64,000 bases of DNA from Solanum dulcamara (taxonomy: Eukaryota; Streptophyta; Magnoliopsida; Solanales; Solanaceae): assembly GCF_947179165.1 (NCBI RefSeq), contig NC_077243.1:47322501-47386500 (forward strand), given 5' to 3'. The translations under genes and the position numbers were made by a program. Below are positions 61,206-64,000 of this stretch, piece by piece; positions within the stretch are counted from its first letter, which is position 1; every line of letters begins with the position of its first letter. A model generated the notes under the pieces. It searched no databases and was not told the DNA's origin. It worked only from the letters and a program-made list of their open reading frames with translations.

Positions 61206-62644
61206 CTCCTAGATGACAATATGAGGTAACCTCTCAACATTATAGGGACTATGAATGGAAAGAAAGTATGTTGACATGGTCAATCGATACATGATGACCC
61301 AAATACTACCAAGACCACAAGAAGTGTAAGGCAACCCCATAATAAAATCCATGGTGATCCGCTCCCATTTCCACTTGGGAATGGGTAACCTCTAAAGCTC
61401 GCCACCAGTCCTCAAATGCTTGGCCTTAACCTGCTAACAACTTAAATAGTGCGATAGATAATCCGCAATATCTCTCTTCATGCCACTCCACTAGTAGTGC
61501 TGTCTTAAGTCACGATAAATCTTAGCTGTGCCCGGATGGATAGAATATCTAGAGTCATGGGCCTCTCTAAGGATTATCTGAATCAAACCCCCAACTCTTG
61601 GAATACAAGGTCGACCAAAGAACCTCAAAACCCCATCTGAATCTAAGGTAGCCAGGTTGGCATCACCTCCCAAAAACCGATCTCGAAGTGCAACTAGATC
61701 CTTATCCTCAAACTAACAGCTGCGAATCCATTCTAATAGAGATGACTGAGCTCCCACATAAGCTAACACACATCGGGAATCAGAACTATCAAGCCGAACC
61801 ATCCGGCTAGCTAAGGACTGGATGTCCAAAGCTAAGGGTTGCTCCATAACAAAAAGAAAGGCTAGACTATCCATGCCCACCACCTTCTGACTCAAGGGGT
61901 CAGCTACCACATTTGCCTTGCCCAAATAGTAGAGAATAGAGAGGTCGTAGTCCTTTAGGAGCTCAATCCAATGACACTGCTTTGAATTAAGATCCCTCTA
62001 GATCATAATGTACTAAAGGCTCTTATGATTAGTGTAAATCATGGATCAAAGTCCATCTAGGTAGTGCCTCCAAATCTTAAGCGCAAAAAAACTGTCGCCA
62101 ACTTTAAGTCATGAGTTAGGTAGTAGCGCTCGTGCAGCGTAAGCTACCTGAAAGCATAAGTAATAACCTAGCCTTGTTGCATTAGTACACAACCCAAACC
62201 AATGCCAGATGCATAACAGTAAACAGTGAATCCCTCACCCTCAACTAGAAGAGTCAATATAGGAGCGATGGTAAGGAACTCCTTGAGCTTCAGAAAGCTC
62301 CTCTAACATTCCTCCGACCACACAAACAGGACATCGTAGCGAGTCAACCAAGAAGAGGTGCTACTATAGTAGAAAACCTCTCAATAAAATGCTTATAGTA
62401 TCTTGCCAATCCGAAGAAACTACGAATCTCAGTCACAGAGTTGGGCCTAGCATAATCACGAATAACCTCAATCTTCGCCGGATCCACCATAATGCCATCC
62501 TTGGACACCACATTTCCCAAGAATGCTACAAACTCAAGCCAAAACTAGCACTTCGAGAACTTGGCATAAAGTCGTTGACCTCTCAAAGTACGGAGCACTG
62601 CTCTTAAATTCTTCTCATGCTCCTCCCGGCTCTACGAGTAAACT

Positions 62645-62958
62645 AGAATGTCATTTATGAAGACTATGACAAATAGGTCTAAGTACAGGCTAAATACCCC
62701 TATCATCTAATCCATGAGCACGATAGAGGCGTTAGGCAACCCAAAAGACATCACTAGGAACTCATAGTGGTCATAACGATTCCTAAATGCAGTCTTAGGG
62801 ATGTCTGCTGCCCTAATCTTCAACTGGTGGTAGCCAGATCTCAAATCAATCTTAGAAAACACCACAGCACCCTGAAGTTGGTCGAATAGGTCATCAATTC
62901 TAGGCATAGGGTAACGATTCTTTACCGTCACTTGTTCAACTACTTGTTGTCGATCCAC
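62645..62958 (-). pseudogene. I reverse transcriptase palm
   Basis: [39 protein letters not shown] and [10 protein letters not shown] are in one open frame (62707-62958). The catalytic box at 62650-62661 reads FIND, so the first Asp of the pair is Asn. That change would abolish catalysis. Confidence 0.85.
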
Positions 62959-63864
62959 ATCTGCATAGTACCGTCCTTTTTCTTACTAAAGAGGACTGGG
63001 CACGCAAAGGTGATACACTAGATCAAATGAATCCCTTATCTAAGAGATCCTGAAGTTGAACATAGAGCTCTTTGAGCTCTATGGGGGCCATACGGTATGG
63101 TGGGATGGAAATAGGATGACCGGCTATATATCAATAGTAAAGTCGATATCGTAGCCTAGAGGGAGGTTAGGCAGATCGACGGGAAACACATATGCAAACT
63201 CTCAGATGGTAGGTACTAACCTCTGAGGCTGAACAAAAGAGATCATCCAACCGGCATGCGAATACAAGAGCCCTACCACACCATCGATGGAATACTAGGC
63301 ATCGCTAAGGTAACGGTCTTGGCATAGGAATCCAAGACCGCAAGGTGAGGGGATAACTAGTCCATGCTCAGAATCAAATCAAAAGCCACCATATCAAGTA
63401 AAATAAGATCCACTCTAGTGTCACGCCCCTGAATAGTCACCACACAAGATCTAAAGACCTGATCCACTACTAAAGAATCACCTACTAGGGTTGAGACATT
63501 CATCAGCTCAACTAATGGCTCCGTTCTCATACTCAATCGAGGGGCACAATATACAGATATATAAGAATATGTATATCCTAGATCAAATAAGCAGATAAGG
63601 GTTGATGGAATAATAAAACCGTACTTGTGAACACATCATCCGAGGCCTCAGCATTTTTCCTAACTAGAGCTGCATAGAAATGGGCCTTGGCTCCTCTACC
63701 CTATGCATCGACTCTGCCTCCTGACCTTCCTCCTCAGGGACCACTTTAAGCACCCTGCTAACACCCTTGCGGTCTTATCCCTTGTCTTCGCCTCTACTTG
63801 GAGGTGCTGGTGCTGGCATGGATCTACCTACATGTAGAGTTGGTATGGCTAGCCTGCGCTGAGG

Positions 63865-63906
63865 GCAGTCATGGGACCAATGGTCTAACTCCCCACACTT
63901 ATAGCA
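63865..63906 (-). pseudogene. I gag zinc knuckle, intact
   Basis: CYKCGELDHWSHDC has all four ligands of the CX2CX4HX4C knuckle that binds RNA in the particle. It is set in a gag frame that continues past the window edge. Confidence 0.8.
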
Positions 63907-64000
63907 TTCTAGAGCATGTCGAATGAAAGTTGGAGGTCGGCTATCTCAGCCCGAAAAACCTGCCTATTAACCACCTCGGCCCTTACTCGGATCGGCACTA

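Larger units (their letters stand above)
60278..64000 (-). pseudogene. I gag-pol, chromovirus, broken and cut by window edge
   Basis: Minus-strand pol ends at a stop at 60278-60280. In minus order from the right edge: gag zinc knuckle, protease (triad D-L-G at 63576-63584), RT, RNase H (61713-61925, GKANVVADPLSQKVV), integrase zinc-binding part (61491-61673, EAHDSRYSIHPGTAKIYRDL), integrase core, GPY/F (60550-60765, GKLSPRYIGLFGIL) and a degraded chromodomain (60300-60450). Frames are longer and less broken than in B or H, so I is perhaps the youngest pol here. gag continues past 64000. Confidence 0.85.

Overview
The window is repeat DNA from a plant nuclear genome. I find no convincing host gene, tRNA or rRNA. 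Almost every base belongs to LTR retrotransposons of the Ty3/gypsy superfamily. Most are chromoviruses: their pol genes end in a chromodomain, their primer sites match initiator tRNA-Met, and their LTRs run from about 1.8 to 3.4 kb. One is an Athila-type element with an env-like second ORF. The families resemble those of Solanaceae heterochromatin (Solanum, Capsicum). That placement is recognition plus inference, not proof. Every gag-pol reading frame is broken by stops, frameshifts or lost catalytic residues.

Left third (1-19622, mostly minus strand). A D-type LTR (called J, 1-2193, minus) interrupts the integrase of an Athila-type element (K, plus strand, 2194-7919: integrase tail, env-like ORF, polypurine tract, 3' LTR). 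K in turn abuts, and probably sits in, the gag of chromovirus F (7920-9123, minus). The 5' LTR of F is 9124-11819 plus 19046-19497. It is split by chromovirus G (11820-19045, minus), which carries a plus-strand D-type LTR fragment (16501-18113). The F LTR ends in a (TAA)n microsatellite. A 690 bp stretch with nothing recognisable follows.

Middle (20312-51119). Element A is a deleted chromovirus family arranged as LTR-internal-LTR-internal: LTR1 20312-24693, internal1 24694-27159, LTR2 27160-27728 plus 47350-49299, internal2 49300-51119. LTR1 contains a solo LTR (S, 21622-23446). LTR2 is split by a 19.6 kb insertion of chromovirus B (27729-47349, minus) with perfect TGTTT target-site duplications. 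B itself was hit many times. Its 3' LTR has a truncated D-type LTR (29166 to about 32320), which carries a small retroposon tail. Its 5' LTR has solo LTR C (38413-41596, TSD CTCCA), an 874 bp A-tailed retroposon (R, 42074-42947, TSD AAAGT) and solo LTR E (43108-44916).

Right part (51120-64000, minus strand). Chromovirus H is inserted in A internal2: 3' LTR 51120 to about 53424, pol-gag to 58679, PBS 58906-58917, 5' LTR from 58921. A fragment of mitochondrial DNA carrying part of atp6 interrupts its protease. The H 5' LTR joins abruptly near 59640 to the LTR of another chromovirus, I, whose pol and gag run off the right edge.

The layers give a relative order of events: A first; then B and H into A; then C, R, E and D into B, and the mitochondrial piece into H. 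Separately, F first, then G and probably K into F, then J into K. The most notable signals are the chimeric mitochondrial atp6 insert, the tandem defective A family, family-specific palindrome cassettes inside LTRs (one shared between an Athila-type and a chromovirus-type element), and the A-tailed retroposon with an open 171-residue frame.
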